From assembly GCA_033239525.1 (NCBI GenBank), contig BSYO01000004.1:930001-994000 (forward strand): a stretch of 64,000 bases of DNA, written 5' to 3'. The notes below the pieces were generated by a model. It saw only the letters and a list, made by a program, of their open reading frames with translations, was not told where the DNA came from and ran no database searches. Below are positions 49,301 to 58,879 of this stretch, one piece after another (positions within the stretch are counted from its first letter, which is position 1; every line of letters starts with the position of its first letter). This stretch comes from Nepenthes gracilis (lineage: Eukaryota > Streptophyta > Magnoliopsida > Caryophyllales > Nepenthaceae). A program made the position numbers and the translations under genes.

Positions 49301-52300
49301 AAGTGAGAAAAGGTGTAAAGATTAAAGTTCAAAGTGGTGAGAAAACTTTATTAAGGAAGCACAATTGTCGAAGCTAAGTTTTCTCAAGTGGAGAAATTAA
49401 TAAGCATGAAAGAGTAGGTTTTGCACTGAAATGGCTACAGTCCAGATACGGTTGAAGAATATATCAACATATAAATGAGCCTAATAGGTTTATATGGTAA
49501 AAGTCAATTCATATGGCTCTTTAGTTTGGTTGAAAATGCATCTAGTGGCTAAAGGGTATGTCTGGCATATGGTGTGGATTATACCAATACTTTTTCTCCT
49601 ATCACCAAGTTGACTTCTATCAAAATTCTTATTTTATTGGCCTCTACTAATTATTGGTCTTTAAATCAATTAAATATCAAGATTGCCTTTTTATATAGTG
49701 ATCTTTAGAAGAAGGTTTATTTAGAGCAACCCAAGGGTTTATTGCTCAAGGGAAGTTTAGATGTATTTGTCGGCTAAATAAGTCATTGTATTGTTTGAAA
49801 TAGTCTTTATGAGCATGGTTTGGCAGATTTAGTGAAGCTATATTTGAGTTTGGACTCTCTCTTTTGGACAACATTCATTCTATATTCTATCATTATTCTA
49901 GTATTGGTTGTATTCTTCTTGTTATATATATATGAATGATATTGTAATCATTGAAGTGATAGTACCCATATTTTGAATATGAAATTGTTTCTTTAAAGTC
50001 AATTTAAAACCAAAGATCTAGGAGTTTACGCTATTTTCTTGACATTGAGGTTGATAGATGCCGTTGTAGCATCTTCCTTTTGTAAAAAAAAAGTACACAA
50101 TAGATTTATAATGAGAGACTAATATAGTGAATTCAAAACCTTGTGATGCTCTAATGTATCAAGGAAATAAGTTATCATCAAAGGATGGAGAAATATTTGT
50201 TGAGCCAAAAAGGTGCAGATGATTAGTTGATAAACTCATCTACCTTATTGTGACTCATCCATGTATTACCTTTCCAACTAATATTGTGAGCTAGTTTTTG
50301 TCTTCTTCTCATATTCCTTATTAAGAGGTTTTAATGTGTATTATGAGATATCTCATTGGTACACTAAGATGTAGCTTACTTTATAGTGGTCATGTTCATA
50401 TTCAAGTAGAGGGTTTTTTTGTTGTTGATTGGGTTGGATCACCATATGATTGGAAGTCAACCACTGATTGTTGTGTTTTTGTTTGTGTTATATAAGAATA
50501 AGAAACAAAATATTGTAGCCAGGTCAAGTGCGGAATCAAAATATTATGCGTTGATGCATGTTACTTATAGAATGATGTGGCTTTGACAATTACTAAATTC
50601 TCTCAACTAAAAGAGTTCTGATTTTTCTCAGCTTTGATACATTAGTCAAGTAGCCATTCATATTACATTAAATTCGGTATTTTATGAGTGCAAAAAGTAT
50701 ATTGAGGTAGATTATCACTTTGTTCATGAGAAACTTCAAGAGGGCTGAAATTCATGTGAGGATTAAAGATTAGCTTGTAGATATTTTTACCCAGTCTTTG
50801 ACTAAAATTCGAGTTATGTACATATATAACAAATTGGTACAATCAAAATTTATGTTCTAACTTGAGAAGGAATGTGAGAATGTGTTGTGAAAATATTCTT
50901 TAGAATGTACAGTGGCATATTCCTTTGTTAGGGTAATTTTGTATTTTTAATATCAGTAAATAATCCTTCATATTTGTGAGAATGAACCCAACCCTACTAT
51001 GGGGTTTTCTCATCTCTTCTTATATTACAAGTTTAATGGTTGTCATTATCTTCGTGTGTTTTGGGGGTATCTATTGGTGATTTAGTTTGTTATTGCTCTT
51101 AGCCTCTTTCTTACTGTACTGCCTTGTTGATATTTTTGTGTGATCTGTTCATGCCAGATTTTGCATTTTCTGGGAAATGAGGGGCCCAAGACTACAGATC
51201 CAAGCAAGTATATACGGTATATCTATAACCGAGTAATTCTGGAGAATGCAACTGTTAGAGCTGCAGCTGTGAGCACCCTGGCAAAATTTGGTGCTATGGT
51301 TGATTTATTGAAGGTATTATGCTTTATTGTCTGTTTTGGAGGGCTTGTTTGCTTGATCACAAATCAATAATGAAGGTGTTGCTCCATTTCAATGCAGCCG
51401 CGTATATTTGTCCTGTTGAGACGCTGCCTCTTTGACAGTGATGACGAGGTGAATCTTCCGTATTGATTGTTTATAATGTTCAGTTTTCTTTTGCATACAT
51501 ATGTTAAAAATTTTTAATTTCATGTATAAGTTTCTCTGAAGTGCCAGTTTCCACACTACATGACCCTGTAAGAAGTCACCTTACTGTATAACTTGCTTGA
51601 TTTGACGCTTTCTTTTAGTTTTCCCTTCCTATTCCTTTTCTGCGCCTTTTTTTTAATTTAAGCTGATGGCTGGGCTTTGTTTACAGGTTCGTGATAGGGC
51701 TACCCTCTATTTGGATATATTAGGAGGCGATGGTGATGTTGTTGAAACTGACAAAGATGTCAAGGAATTTCTCTTTGGGACACTGGATGTTCCACTTGCC
51801 AATCTGGAGACTAGCTTGAAGAATTATGTGAGTGCTTCTGTTTCTCCATGCTTTTTAATGCGTCATTTCATTGTCTTATGCATTCAATATAATGCAGGAG
51901 CCCTCAGAAGAGCCATTTGATATTAATTCTGTGCCTAAGGAGGTTAAGTCACAGCCACTTGCTGAGAAGAAAGCCCCTGGTAAGAAGCCAACTGGGTTGG
52001 GTGCCCCTCCTACTGCCCCTGCATCAGGAGTTGATGCATATGAGAAATTGCTTTCTTCTATCCCAGAATTTTCAAGCTTTGGCAAACTTTTCAAGGTCAG
52101 TTATGGGATTTTGTCAAATTGTTGACCCATCATTCATTGTGACATGTGAGAGTTTCCTGATCAATGTCATTTACATACTATCTTTCTTACTTGTCAGTCT
52201 TCAGCACCTGTTGAGCTTACTGAAGCTGAAACGGAATATGCAGTTAATGTCATCAAGCACATCTTTGATGGACATGTTGTATTCCAGTACAATTGCACCA

Positions 52301-54005
52301 ATACCATTCCAGAGCAACTATTGGAAAATGTAATTGTCTTTTTACCATTCCAAATCACCAGCTCACTGTCTTTGCACCTGTGTTGCTCTCTTCACAGTTC
52401 TTCTGTTCCTCCCTCCAGGTTACTGTCATTGTGGACGCTTCAGAAGCTGAGGAATTTGCTGAGGCAGCATCCAAGCCTCTAAAATCCCTCCCTTATGATG
52501 TACCAGGACAGACATTTGTGGCCTTCCAAAAGCCTGAAGGATTGCCTGCAGTAGGGAAGTTCTCGAACATATTGAGATTTATTGTCAAGGAGGTACTGGC
52601 TGTTCTCAGTTGACCTCATTTGAGACATCTTTTTTCCAGGTCGAAATTCTCCTATCTCTTTGGTTTTTATATGTAGATGCCAGTGTCTATATGGGGTCTC
52701 AGTACCTTACATATAGATGAAGGTCTTAGCAAGAATATTAATCTTTTCAGTGTCATTAAAGTAGGGCGTTCAATTGGGCGCTGCAAATAGCTTGTCATAT
52801 CCTGAGTTTCTTTAAGTCCATCACTTCCTGCTGTTGTCTTAGAAAATAGGTTAAATTGCAAGCAAATGCTTGGAACTTTTCTTGTTGCAGTCTATTTGTA
52901 TGGCATCTGTTAGGGGGAATACTTGTTAATCACCTGATGCCATTCTATTGATTTGTGTTCTTAAGTTAGATAACAGATGAAAGAAGTTTCCTAAAAAATC
53001 TCAGCTGGGATTTTTTGCTAATAAATACCTGAACCAAAGGTAAGTGTGTACATTGTAGCCTGAGCATGGGCACAAAAGAAAAGAGAAGAATTCCTTAGGC
53101 TTTCGGGGGATGGACAAGCGTGTACGAACAACTGACTTGGCATTGGTTTTGGCACTTGTATTTTTGGGTGGTACAGGTTGACCCATCCAGTGGTGAGGCA
53201 GAGGAAGATGGCCTAGAGGATGAATATCATCTGGAAGACCTGGAAGTTGTGGCAGCAGACTACATGTTGAAAGTTGCGGTATCAAATTTCCGGAATGCCT
53301 GGGAAAGCATGGGTTCTGATTTTGAGCGGGTGGATGAGTATGGACTTGGCCCCAGAGAGAGCTTGGCAGAAGCTGTTAATGCTGTCATCAGCCTTCTTGG
53401 AATGCAACCATGTGAGGTAAGCTCACTAGTTGAATATCACTTGACAAACTTCTGATTATCTGAAGCCATTTTACAGAGTTATGGCTTGAAATTAGATTTG
53501 ATGATTTGAGAGACTGCATGTGTTTCTGAAAGTTTTAATCCTTGTGCTCGCATAGATGGTCATGAGCTGTCAGATCCTTGAATGTTTGCCACTGCAATCA
53601 ATGTCTTTGTTGGAGCATTTAAATTTCAGTGCAATCGATATGTTATTGCATGATATTTTTGATGCCCTTCAATTTCAACTGGTTTTCTCTCCTTTTTCTG
53701 GATTTCTCTAATAATATGAATTTAAATATACCGTTGCAAACAAACCCCATCTCCTAAAGAAAAACTTGAAGATGAGATCTTTCTGCGAGGTCTTTTTGTC
53801 CATTTTTCAGGGTACAGAGGTGGTGCCAAGCAACTCCAGGTCACACACATGCCTCCTCTCTGGTGTATTCATAGGCAATGTGAAGGTTCTTGTTCGTTTG
53901 CAATTTGGACTCGACACAAGCAGAGAGGTAGCAATGAAGCTTGCCGTTCGATCGGAGGATGAAGCTGTCAGTGACACCATTCAGGAAATTGTGGCAAGCG
54001 GCTAA
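34196..54005 (+). CDS. COPG: Coatomer subunit gamma (gamma-COP), 18 exons, 887 aa
   Basis: Gamma-COP is the large COPI coat subunit (yeast Sec21) that binds cargo and Arf1 at the Golgi. Exons: 34196-34241, 34551-34648, 34759-34809, 34921-35034, 35131-35331, 35417-35518, 36885-36992, 37093-37326, 38039-38289, 38451-38622, 51158-51313, 51398-51448, 51687-51827, 51898-52095, 52198-52329, 52419-52592, 53177-53416, 53811-54005. All junctions are GT/AG, phases agree, and the sum is 2664 nt. The protein starts [15 protein letters not shown] and ends QEIVASG. Residues about 20-570 are the alpha-solenoid trunk ([14 protein letters not shown] and [16 protein letters not shown] helices). A Lys/Pro/Ala-rich linker follows ([16 protein letters not shown], about 593-625), then the appendage (about 626-887) with [16 protein letters not shown] and [17 protein letters not shown]. 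The length matches plant orthologues. Intron 10 (after residue 459) is 12,535 bp because of nested retrotransposons. Confidence 0.98.
38668..38781 (+). repeat. 5' LTR of the gamma-COP intronic copia
   Basis: About 114 bp, TG..CA, directly followed by the PBS. It shares CTTTAGAATGT/CTTTAGAATAT and the terminal TATTAC(A/T)AGTTTAA with the 3' copy, but the two differ by large indels. Confidence 0.7.
38782..38793 (+). other. Primer-binding site (initiator Met tRNA type)
   Basis: TGGTATCGGGCA, a near match to the TGGTATCAGAGC priming site used by many plant copia elements, right after the LTR end. Confidence 0.7.
39735..39837 (+). pseudogene. Copia gag zinc-knuckle relic
   Basis: In the plus strand, [16 protein letters not shown] is a CCHC-type knuckle (first C changed). 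The sequence stops abruptly at the edge of the inserted LTR-like sequence at 39838. Frame broken upstream. Confidence 0.65.
39838..41764. mobile_element. Solo-LTR-like insertion in the copia gag/protease junction
   Basis: Begins TGTCACGAATCTAAACC and ends near GTGTATTACA, between the copia gag knuckle and the protease start. It resembles the solo LTR at 15269-17259 in its start, size, CT-rich tract (41420-41480 here) and GGCGC-rich block (41535-41660 here). It carries a (TA)n tract. No matching target duplication could be seen, so the ends are approximate. Confidence 0.65.
40300..40338. repeat. (TA)n microsatellite
   Basis: About 19 perfect TA units inside the LTR-like insertion. Confidence 0.95.
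41780..43550 (+). pseudogene. Copia protease/integrase relic, left half of pol
   Basis: The plus strand shows [14 protein letters not shown] (degenerate copia protease start), [16 protein letters not shown] (GAG-preintegrase entry), SGVAERK-like [10 protein letters not shown] near 42630, then [21 protein letters not shown] and [17 protein letters not shown] at 42800-42960. Ten G in a row at 42790 marks one frameshift. The last part, [10 protein letters not shown] at about 43520-43548, is the start of the RT domain. The nested element then interrupts it. Confidence 0.8.
43556..44632 (-). repeat. 3' LTR of the Sirevirus-like element
   Basis: 1077 bp. It shares CTTAATAAAATTGCA(A/G)AAG, TTTGAATCTAGATGATATA and TCGATAACCACGGCTAT with the right LTR. 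It keeps about 430 bp (about 44150-44580) that the right LTR lacks, including a palindrome at 44268-44290. Confidence 0.88.
44268..44290. repeat. Perfect palindrome, 10-bp arms and 3-base loop
   Basis: The arms are GCACTCGAGC and GCTCGAGTGC, separated by GCG, inside the LTR of the Sirevirus-like element. The left arm recurs near 46830 (GGCACTCGAGCGACAC) in the internal non-coding part of the same element. Confidence 0.9.
45100..46249 (-). pseudogene. ORF relic in env-like position (plant putative transposon protein-like)
   Basis: Minus-strand pieces 46249-46043, 45701-45513 and 45621-45286, plus short frames between them, follow one another in different frames. Phrases such as [21 protein letters not shown] and [16 protein letters not shown] resemble the plant 'putative plant transposon protein' family (Transposase_32-like), which sits downstream of pol in many Sirevirus and gypsy elements. 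Whether it had an envelope role is unknown. Several stops and frameshifts break it. Confidence 0.6.
47185..48723 (-). pseudogene. Sirevirus-like gag relic
   Basis: Three open pieces. 48723-48151 has the gag/UBN2 start (VWVSNQTGW; later [20 protein letters not shown]). 48170-47721 is Lys-rich with a [14 protein letters not shown] knuckle and an acidic [10 protein letters not shown] stretch. 47529-47185 ends with a second knuckle ([11 protein letters not shown]). A coiled-coil-like region lies between. Overlaps and stops at the joins indicate frameshifts. Pol, which should follow, is missing. Confidence 0.85.
48824..48836 (-). other. Primer-binding site of the Sirevirus-like element
   Basis: The minus strand reads TTTGGTATCAAAG directly after the LTR end, an initiator-Met-type site. 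Confidence 0.8.
48837..49485 (-). repeat. 5' LTR of the Sirevirus-like element, internally deleted
   Basis: 649 bp. It follows the left LTR closely up to TTTTGCACTGAAA, then jumps to CTACAGTCCAGATACGG, skipping about 430 bp present in the left copy. Confidence 0.88.
49491..50872 (+). pseudogene. Copia reverse transcriptase / RNase H relic, right half of pol
   Basis: Resumes the RT at once after the nested element ([27 protein letters not shown], in degenerate form). It goes on with [52 protein letters not shown] and, near the end, DIFTQSLTK from the RNase H tail. Many stops. Confidence 0.8.
50873..51036 (+). repeat. 3' LTR of the gamma-COP intronic copia
   Basis: Starts TGTGAGAATGTG after the purine tract TTGAGAAGGAA and ends TTACAAGTTTAA. 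It lies only about 120 bases upstream of gamma-COP exon 11. Confidence 0.7.
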
Positions 54006-54491
54006 TTGAAGGTGGCAGTTTTGTTCAATAATGAAAAAAAGAGAGGAAAATCGGCTGTTTGGATGCAACACTAGGTGCATAGGTGGTAAAGAGAGATGCA
54101 AAAAAACGTTCCTATTCAGAGCAAGGTTTATCCAGAACATTCATTACCTTTTCTTCGAACTTTCATGCATTATCCTGTTTATATAGTGATATGACCGGTC
54201 ACTTTTATGGAAGTCGTCGGGTTGATATAGGCAATGGCTTGGACTAGGACGTGCCCATGCCTTTTAATCTTTCGGAAAATTTCCTTTGGTTGTCTTGTAG
54301 ATTGTACGTGGTTCTCTTTGTTGTTGACCATTGGGATAGATTCACACTTGATGGAATGAAAATGAAATGCCTCATGAGGCTGGCATTGAATTTGTCATTG
54401 GCCTCATGGTGCATGTTTTCTGTTTTGCTTGCAGATCCATATGGCTAGTAACTATAGTTACTTTTCTTCCCCGTTTCAAACGTACTTTTTA

Positions 54492-54497
54492 AATAAA
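54492..54497 (+). terminator. Poly(A) signal candidate of gamma-COP
   Basis: AATAAA in TTTTTAAATAAAATGTATTG, about 490 bases after the stop codon. Motif and position only. Confidence 0.5.
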
Positions 54498-54619
54498 ATG
54501 TATTGTGGGGCTTTATAGGATTTTCTGCATGCGTTGAAACTGAGAAATTGTCCAACGCATCAAAGTTGTCGTATCACCTATGTATATCATCAATCACTAA
54601 AAAAATATAATCGTTTAAA

Positions 54620-54646
54620 AATAATAATAATAATAATAATAATAAT
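54620..54646. repeat. (AAT)n microsatellite
   Basis: About nine uninterrupted AAT units between gamma-COP and the mTERF gene. Confidence 0.95.
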
Positions 54647-54873
54647 ATATTTGATTATCTATGTGACATGTTATTATTGTATTTCTCCTTGTAATTAATT
54701 TGTAACGTGAGGGTGATGCAACGCCTCCCTAACTAAGATCAGTGTTGGATTTTTTTTTTTTGAAGTGTGGAAAAGTAATAAATGACGAAAACCTTATCAT
54801 TTCTTTTCTCCGTAAGCCTCGGCCTTTCATAAGCTGCCAGTTGTTTCTTCTCTTCTTTCGCCAAAGCTCGGAG

Positions 54874-55707
54874 ATGCTTCACTATCTCCACAGCACAGCA
54901 AGGTTATGTACCATTTCCTCTCGCCTTCGGCATCCCAATGCTCTTCCCTCTTCTCCGCATCCTCGATTCATCCTCCGCTTTCGCACTGCATATAGGGAAA
55001 AACTACAATACCTAAAGGACCTCGGAATCAAATATACCAGTACCAATCCACCGTCCCACGAAACCGTTGATCAAATCTTGATCATCATCAACTATTTAAA
55101 GCAATCTCAGGGGTTTTGTGATTCTGAAATAGTAAAGCTCGCCTCCTGTTGCCCTACACTCTTCTCCTCGGACCTCGATCCGACTGATATTTCCCCAGTT
55201 TTCGAATTTTTGACCGCCGATTTAGCCGCTTCTTCTGAAGAATCGCGCGGCCTAGTTCTCCTCTGCCCGCATATTTTGTTCTCGGATGTCGAGTATTGCT
55301 TACGGCCGACGCTAATCTATCTGAAAAATCTAGGATTAAAGGGGCTAAATCTGCCCACTAACCTCAATGCGCATCTCTTGAACACTAAGATTAGTAAGCT
55401 CGAGAAGAAGGTTAAGTTTCTTCGGAATATCGGATTTGGGAAAGAGCAGGCTGAGAAAGTGTGCGCTCGATTGCCAGCGGTGTTTGGCTACAGCATTGAG
55501 AATAATCTGATGCCAAAGTTTGAGTATTTGGTGTGGGGAATGGGGAGGAGTATTGCAGAATTGGAGGAGTTTCCACAGTACTTTGGGTTTAGTTTGAGGA
55601 AGAGGATAGTACCCAGGCATTTGCATTTGAAGCAGAGAGGTGTTCGTATCTCCTTGAAGCGAATGCTTTTGAGTGGTGATCAGAAGTTTTACTCCAAGTG
55701 GAAGTAG
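54874..55707 (+). CDS. mTERF-family protein, probably organelle-targeted (single exon)
   Basis: mTERF proteins are helical-repeat nucleic-acid-binding proteins that act in plastid or mitochondrial gene expression. The ATG at 54874 gives 277 aa; the frame stays open upstream to 54742 but has no earlier in-frame ATG. Residues 1-38 (MLHYLHSTARLCTISSRLR onward) are rich in S, R and H and poor in acids, as in a transit peptide. The rest shows mTERF helix-turn units: EKLQYLKDLGIKY, YCLRPTLIYLKNLGLKG, KVKFLRNIGFGKEQAEKV, and the C-terminal MPKFEYLVWGMGRS and EEFPQYFGFSLRKRIVPRH. The length is close to the short MTEF1/SOLDAT10-type proteins, but orthology is inferred. It lies about 870 bases downstream of gamma-COP on the same strand. 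Confidence 0.93.
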   Translation: MLHYLHSTARLCTISSRLRHPNALPSSPHPRFILRFRTAYREKLQYLKDLGIKYTSTNPPSHETVDQILIIINYLKQSQGFCDSEIVKLASCCPTLFSSDLDPTDISPVFEFLTADLAASSEESRGLVLLCPHILFSDVEYCLRPTLIYLKNLGLKGLNLPTNLNAHLLNTKISKLEKKVKFLRNIGFGKEQAEKVCARLPAVFGYSIENNLMPKFEYLVWGMGRSIAELEEFPQYFGFSLRKRIVPRHLHLKQRGVRISLKRMLLSGDQKFYSKWK

Positions 55708-57610
55708 ATGTGATCATGGCTAGGAAACCAGCCAGCTTGCCTAAACACCTCTGAGCTTGTGTGGTAAGGAACTGCCTCCCTGCTTGTAGATTTACTTATC
55801 TTCTTCTTAACAATTAATATAAGTTAATTTGAGATTAATTAATGGAAAGACCTTCGTATTCTAGGGTTTGGAATGGTCGGAATTCCGATCATTCCAGTCC
55901 CTCCTGGCAAACTTCCCTACAGAGTAGATTATGTTTTATGTGACTTCTTTGCATCATTAATGTTGTTCTCACTATATATCTACTCGGGGCTAATATATTA
56001 CACTGAACATAAGGCTAAGGGAAGCCCGGTGCATAAAACATTCTGTATTTAAGGGTTTGGTGAATGGTCGGATTACTTTTTAATCAATTGTACGTAGTCT
56101 TATTTTGCACTAGATTGTTTTGCGACTTGAATACTTGACCAACGGATCATTCGACAATAACTATATTGGTTTGCAAAATAAATAGATAACATGCAACATA
56201 TAAATAAAAGCAGATACGTCATTCTCTCAAGGAGAAATCCCTGAATAGGGCATTGCATGCCCAAAATTGATAATAGCTCTGAGAACAGGTACACCTCCAA
56301 ACTCACGAATAAAAGCCGATTGAAAATACATCGACAAGCAATAGTCCATTGCATGACAGAGCTTTCACATTAGTGTATGACTAGATTGTTTAATCTACTG
56401 AGTAAATGTGGCTTATGGTTTGGGGCTTTAACTGTTTGATTCTGCAGTATATGTAAGCATTTTGTTGTTTGACCTTATTAGCAAAGCTAGATTAAATCGA
56501 GTGGGATGAGAAAGTCAGTTCATATAGCTAAACTATTTAGTGGGATTTTAAGGCTTTGTCATTGTTATTCTATTCCTAGATGATTTGCTTTCCTTTGTTT
56601 TTCCATTCTCCAATATTAAGGAAATTTTTTGGATGAAATTTGTTCAATCAGTAGTTTAACCTTTCGTTCAATACCAACAGAAAGTTCCTCTTAATTTACT
56701 TTTGTTACCACTGCTGATTTACTGAATCCTCGTGTTGCACTATCGCCAGCCTTCCTGCCTCTTGTATACTACACCTATTCTACCCGCCTCCACCTATTCT
56801 CTAAACCACCTTCACGATCACCACCCACCCTGCACTAGTGGTTCCGCTGACATTTCCTCCACCTCCGCCGTCTCCACCCATCACTATCTCCAGAAATTTC
56901 CCACGTCCTAACAACTTGCATCACATCTACTGCTGCACCTCACTGCCCCCGTCACCACCACCAACACCATCCTTGGCCGCCTGACACTACTGTAGATTAT
57001 CGACTGGTCGAATGTTATCGACTTTGTTCTGAACTTCCCTCCTCGTAATTTTCTCCTAATATTTAACCAGCAGCCTACATCATGCAAATTCTACGATGCA
57101 AAAAATTTAGCATCTCCGGTATAACCTGAGAAGATAAACTGGTAAGAAGACAAGGCCTCTAGTTTCTCACTCATCTGCCGTTTAAATGTGCTATGCGGAG
57201 GAATTTAGAGGCTTGGTAATGATAACATCATTTAGTTACGATATAAAGATCATTGAGCTTAAATTATAAAATGACATCTTTATAGACTACAGATAAATTT
57301 TGGTATATCTTACTCTTTTTAAATATCATATGTAGCAGACATTTGTATTATGTCATCATTTTGTAACAATTTGACACTACAGTGCAATGATATTAAACGA
57401 ACATGCGACCATCAATTTCACCGGAGCGATAATTCATTGGTTGCTACCCACGGGATTATTCATTTTGAAAACGATGTCTGCAGAATTCGTAGGTGACCTT
57501 TTGCAGAAGCTATAAATGTTTTCTTCTACTTCTTTTCCGTGCAGAAAAATTATTCTTGCACTTTTAAAAATCTCAATTTCATTTAAATTTGAGATTTTGG
57601 CCAATATTTT
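55708..57610. other. Intergenic DNA with a C-rich tract
   Basis: No gene recognised. 55708-56000 should hold the mTERF 3' UTR. About 56700-57000 is unusually rich in C and poor in G on the plus strand (CACC, CTCC and CCACC words), without open frame on either strand. The right end is the start of Tat element 2. Confidence 0.5.
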
Positions 57611-58687
57611 TAATGGGTACTAATACTTAGGGTCCATTTAGAAGGCCCGGAAACTAAGCCCTGACCTCAAGAGACCCACAAGGATGATTTAACCCAAGGG
57701 ACAAAATTGGCACTGGGGGCCCGTGGATTTGGACCCACGTCCCATGAGGCCTGAAAGGCTAATTTGGCCAAGAGCTTAAATCAACCCAAGAGACCCGAGG
57801 ACTCTAGTCCACACTCCAAAAGGCCCAATGAGCCAATTTGGTCCGAAAGGTTAAAATGGCCTTAAAAGTCGAAGGACTTGGGCCGGCGTCCCAAGGAGTC
57901 CAAAGAGCCAAATAGGTCCAAGAGACTGATTAACTTGGGAGGTTCATAATATCGTAAGAGACCAAAGTTTCCAATAAAGCCTCAAGGATATGGATCAGAC
58001 GACACGGCTTTGCAAGCTCGAAGACTCATCGCTGATCAAACCTTCTGTTGAAGCCCGAGTACATTTGTTACCAAAATATCCGCGACTTGATGAAGGCCAA
58101 GAGATTTCATCAAGCATGAGGACTCTGAGGAATCCCTAGCAAAGTGAGCGCAAGAAAGGGAGCCCAGTATGACCGAGAGCGCCAGCTCAGAAAGTGACTT
58201 TTGCAGGGCATGCACAATCTCTGCAACACGCAACCTTAACATGAAATGATGATCTATAAAGCACACCTGATCACTGTAGAAATGACGTCACACGAAGTAA
58301 GCATGTATGCCCGCAACGTATCTGACACATCAAGCTTGATTGGCAGAGTATGCTCTGCATTGGTCTAGCTATTATAGAGAAAAGAAAAGAAGAGAGAAAG
58401 ATTTGAGTATGCTCTGTAAACTCTTTGTAGCCAAACACATCATAGTGAATTAAGTTTTTGGATTCAGAATCCCATGATTTTTCCTCTCATTCAAGAGAGA
58501 GTTTTTCACGTAAAATCTCGTGTGTTATTCTCTTCCACTCTCTCTCCGCCTCTCAAATCACATTCATTGAATAGAAAAGATAACCAAATTATCTGTGTTA
58601 TACGGATTTCGTCCGAGTGCATCCAGAAGATTCGAGCGGTCATTTGGATCTTCATTCGTACAGTGGTTGGAACCCGAGGATGCAGTA
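57611..58687 (+). repeat. 5' LTR of Tat element 2
   Basis: The first part aligns with 63769-64000 (GGCCC(A/G)-rich: AATGAGCCAATTTGGTCCG and AATGAGCCAATTCAGTCCG). The 3' part has a GA-rich leader, CTCTTTGTAGCCAAACAC and TTTCACGTAAAATCTCGTG. The first bases read TAATGGG instead of TGATAAG in the other LTR, so the left terminus has mutated. Confidence 0.82.
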
Positions 58688-58704
58688 TTGGCGCCATCTG
58701 TGGG
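58688..58704 (+). other. Primer-binding site of Tat element 2
   Basis: TTGGCGCCATCTGTGGG at the LTR end. It is the same core as in Tat element 1 (TTAGCGCCATCTGTG). Confidence 0.8.
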
Positions 58705-58879
58705 AAACGTGACGAAAGGTCCAGCGTTTCCTTCTAAACACTCAACCCCTTACACAAAAACGATAAATACACGAGCCCAAGCCAATGCGGCTGTCCAAGA
58801 TATGGCATCCTGCGGCGACTGCCTCCCACAGACAACAGGATGGGCGACTGTCCAGGCCCTTGTGTGCAAGTACTGGCAG

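Larger units (their letters stand above)
43551..49490 (-). mobile_element. Sirevirus-like copia element nested in the copia RT
   Basis: LTRs are 43556-44632 and 48837-49485, flanked by AGGTT at 43551-43555 and 49486-49490. It is on the minus strand: the PBS (TTTGGTATCAAAG) abuts the right LTR and a purine tract (AAATGGGGAGAT) abuts the left one. Gag (48723-47185) has two zinc knuckles, [14 protein letters not shown] and [11 protein letters not shown], an arrangement typical of the SIRE/Maximus lineage. A relic in env-like position lies at 46249-45100. Protease, integrase and RT are absent, so the element is internally deleted and could not move on its own. Confidence 0.85.
38668..51036 (+). 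mobile_element. Ty1/copia element in gamma-COP intron 10, twice invaded
   Basis: The short LTRs are 38668-38781 (TGTTAGAATATACTG to AGTTTAACA) and 50873-51036 (TGTGAGAATGTG to TTACAAGTTTAA). A Met-tRNA-type PBS follows the first, and a purine tract (TTGAGAAGGAA) precedes the second. Plus-strand relics of gag, protease, integrase, RT and RNase H occur in copia order, but split by a solo-LTR-like insert (39838-41764) and a Sirevirus-like element (43556-49485). Without these inserts it would be about 4.5 kb. It has the same orientation as the gene. No clean target duplication was found. Confidence 0.85.

Noticed and set aside
54742..54873. N-terminal extension of the mTERF frame
   Set aside because: No in-frame ATG upstream of 54874; the extension starts at a GTG and reads through a T tract.
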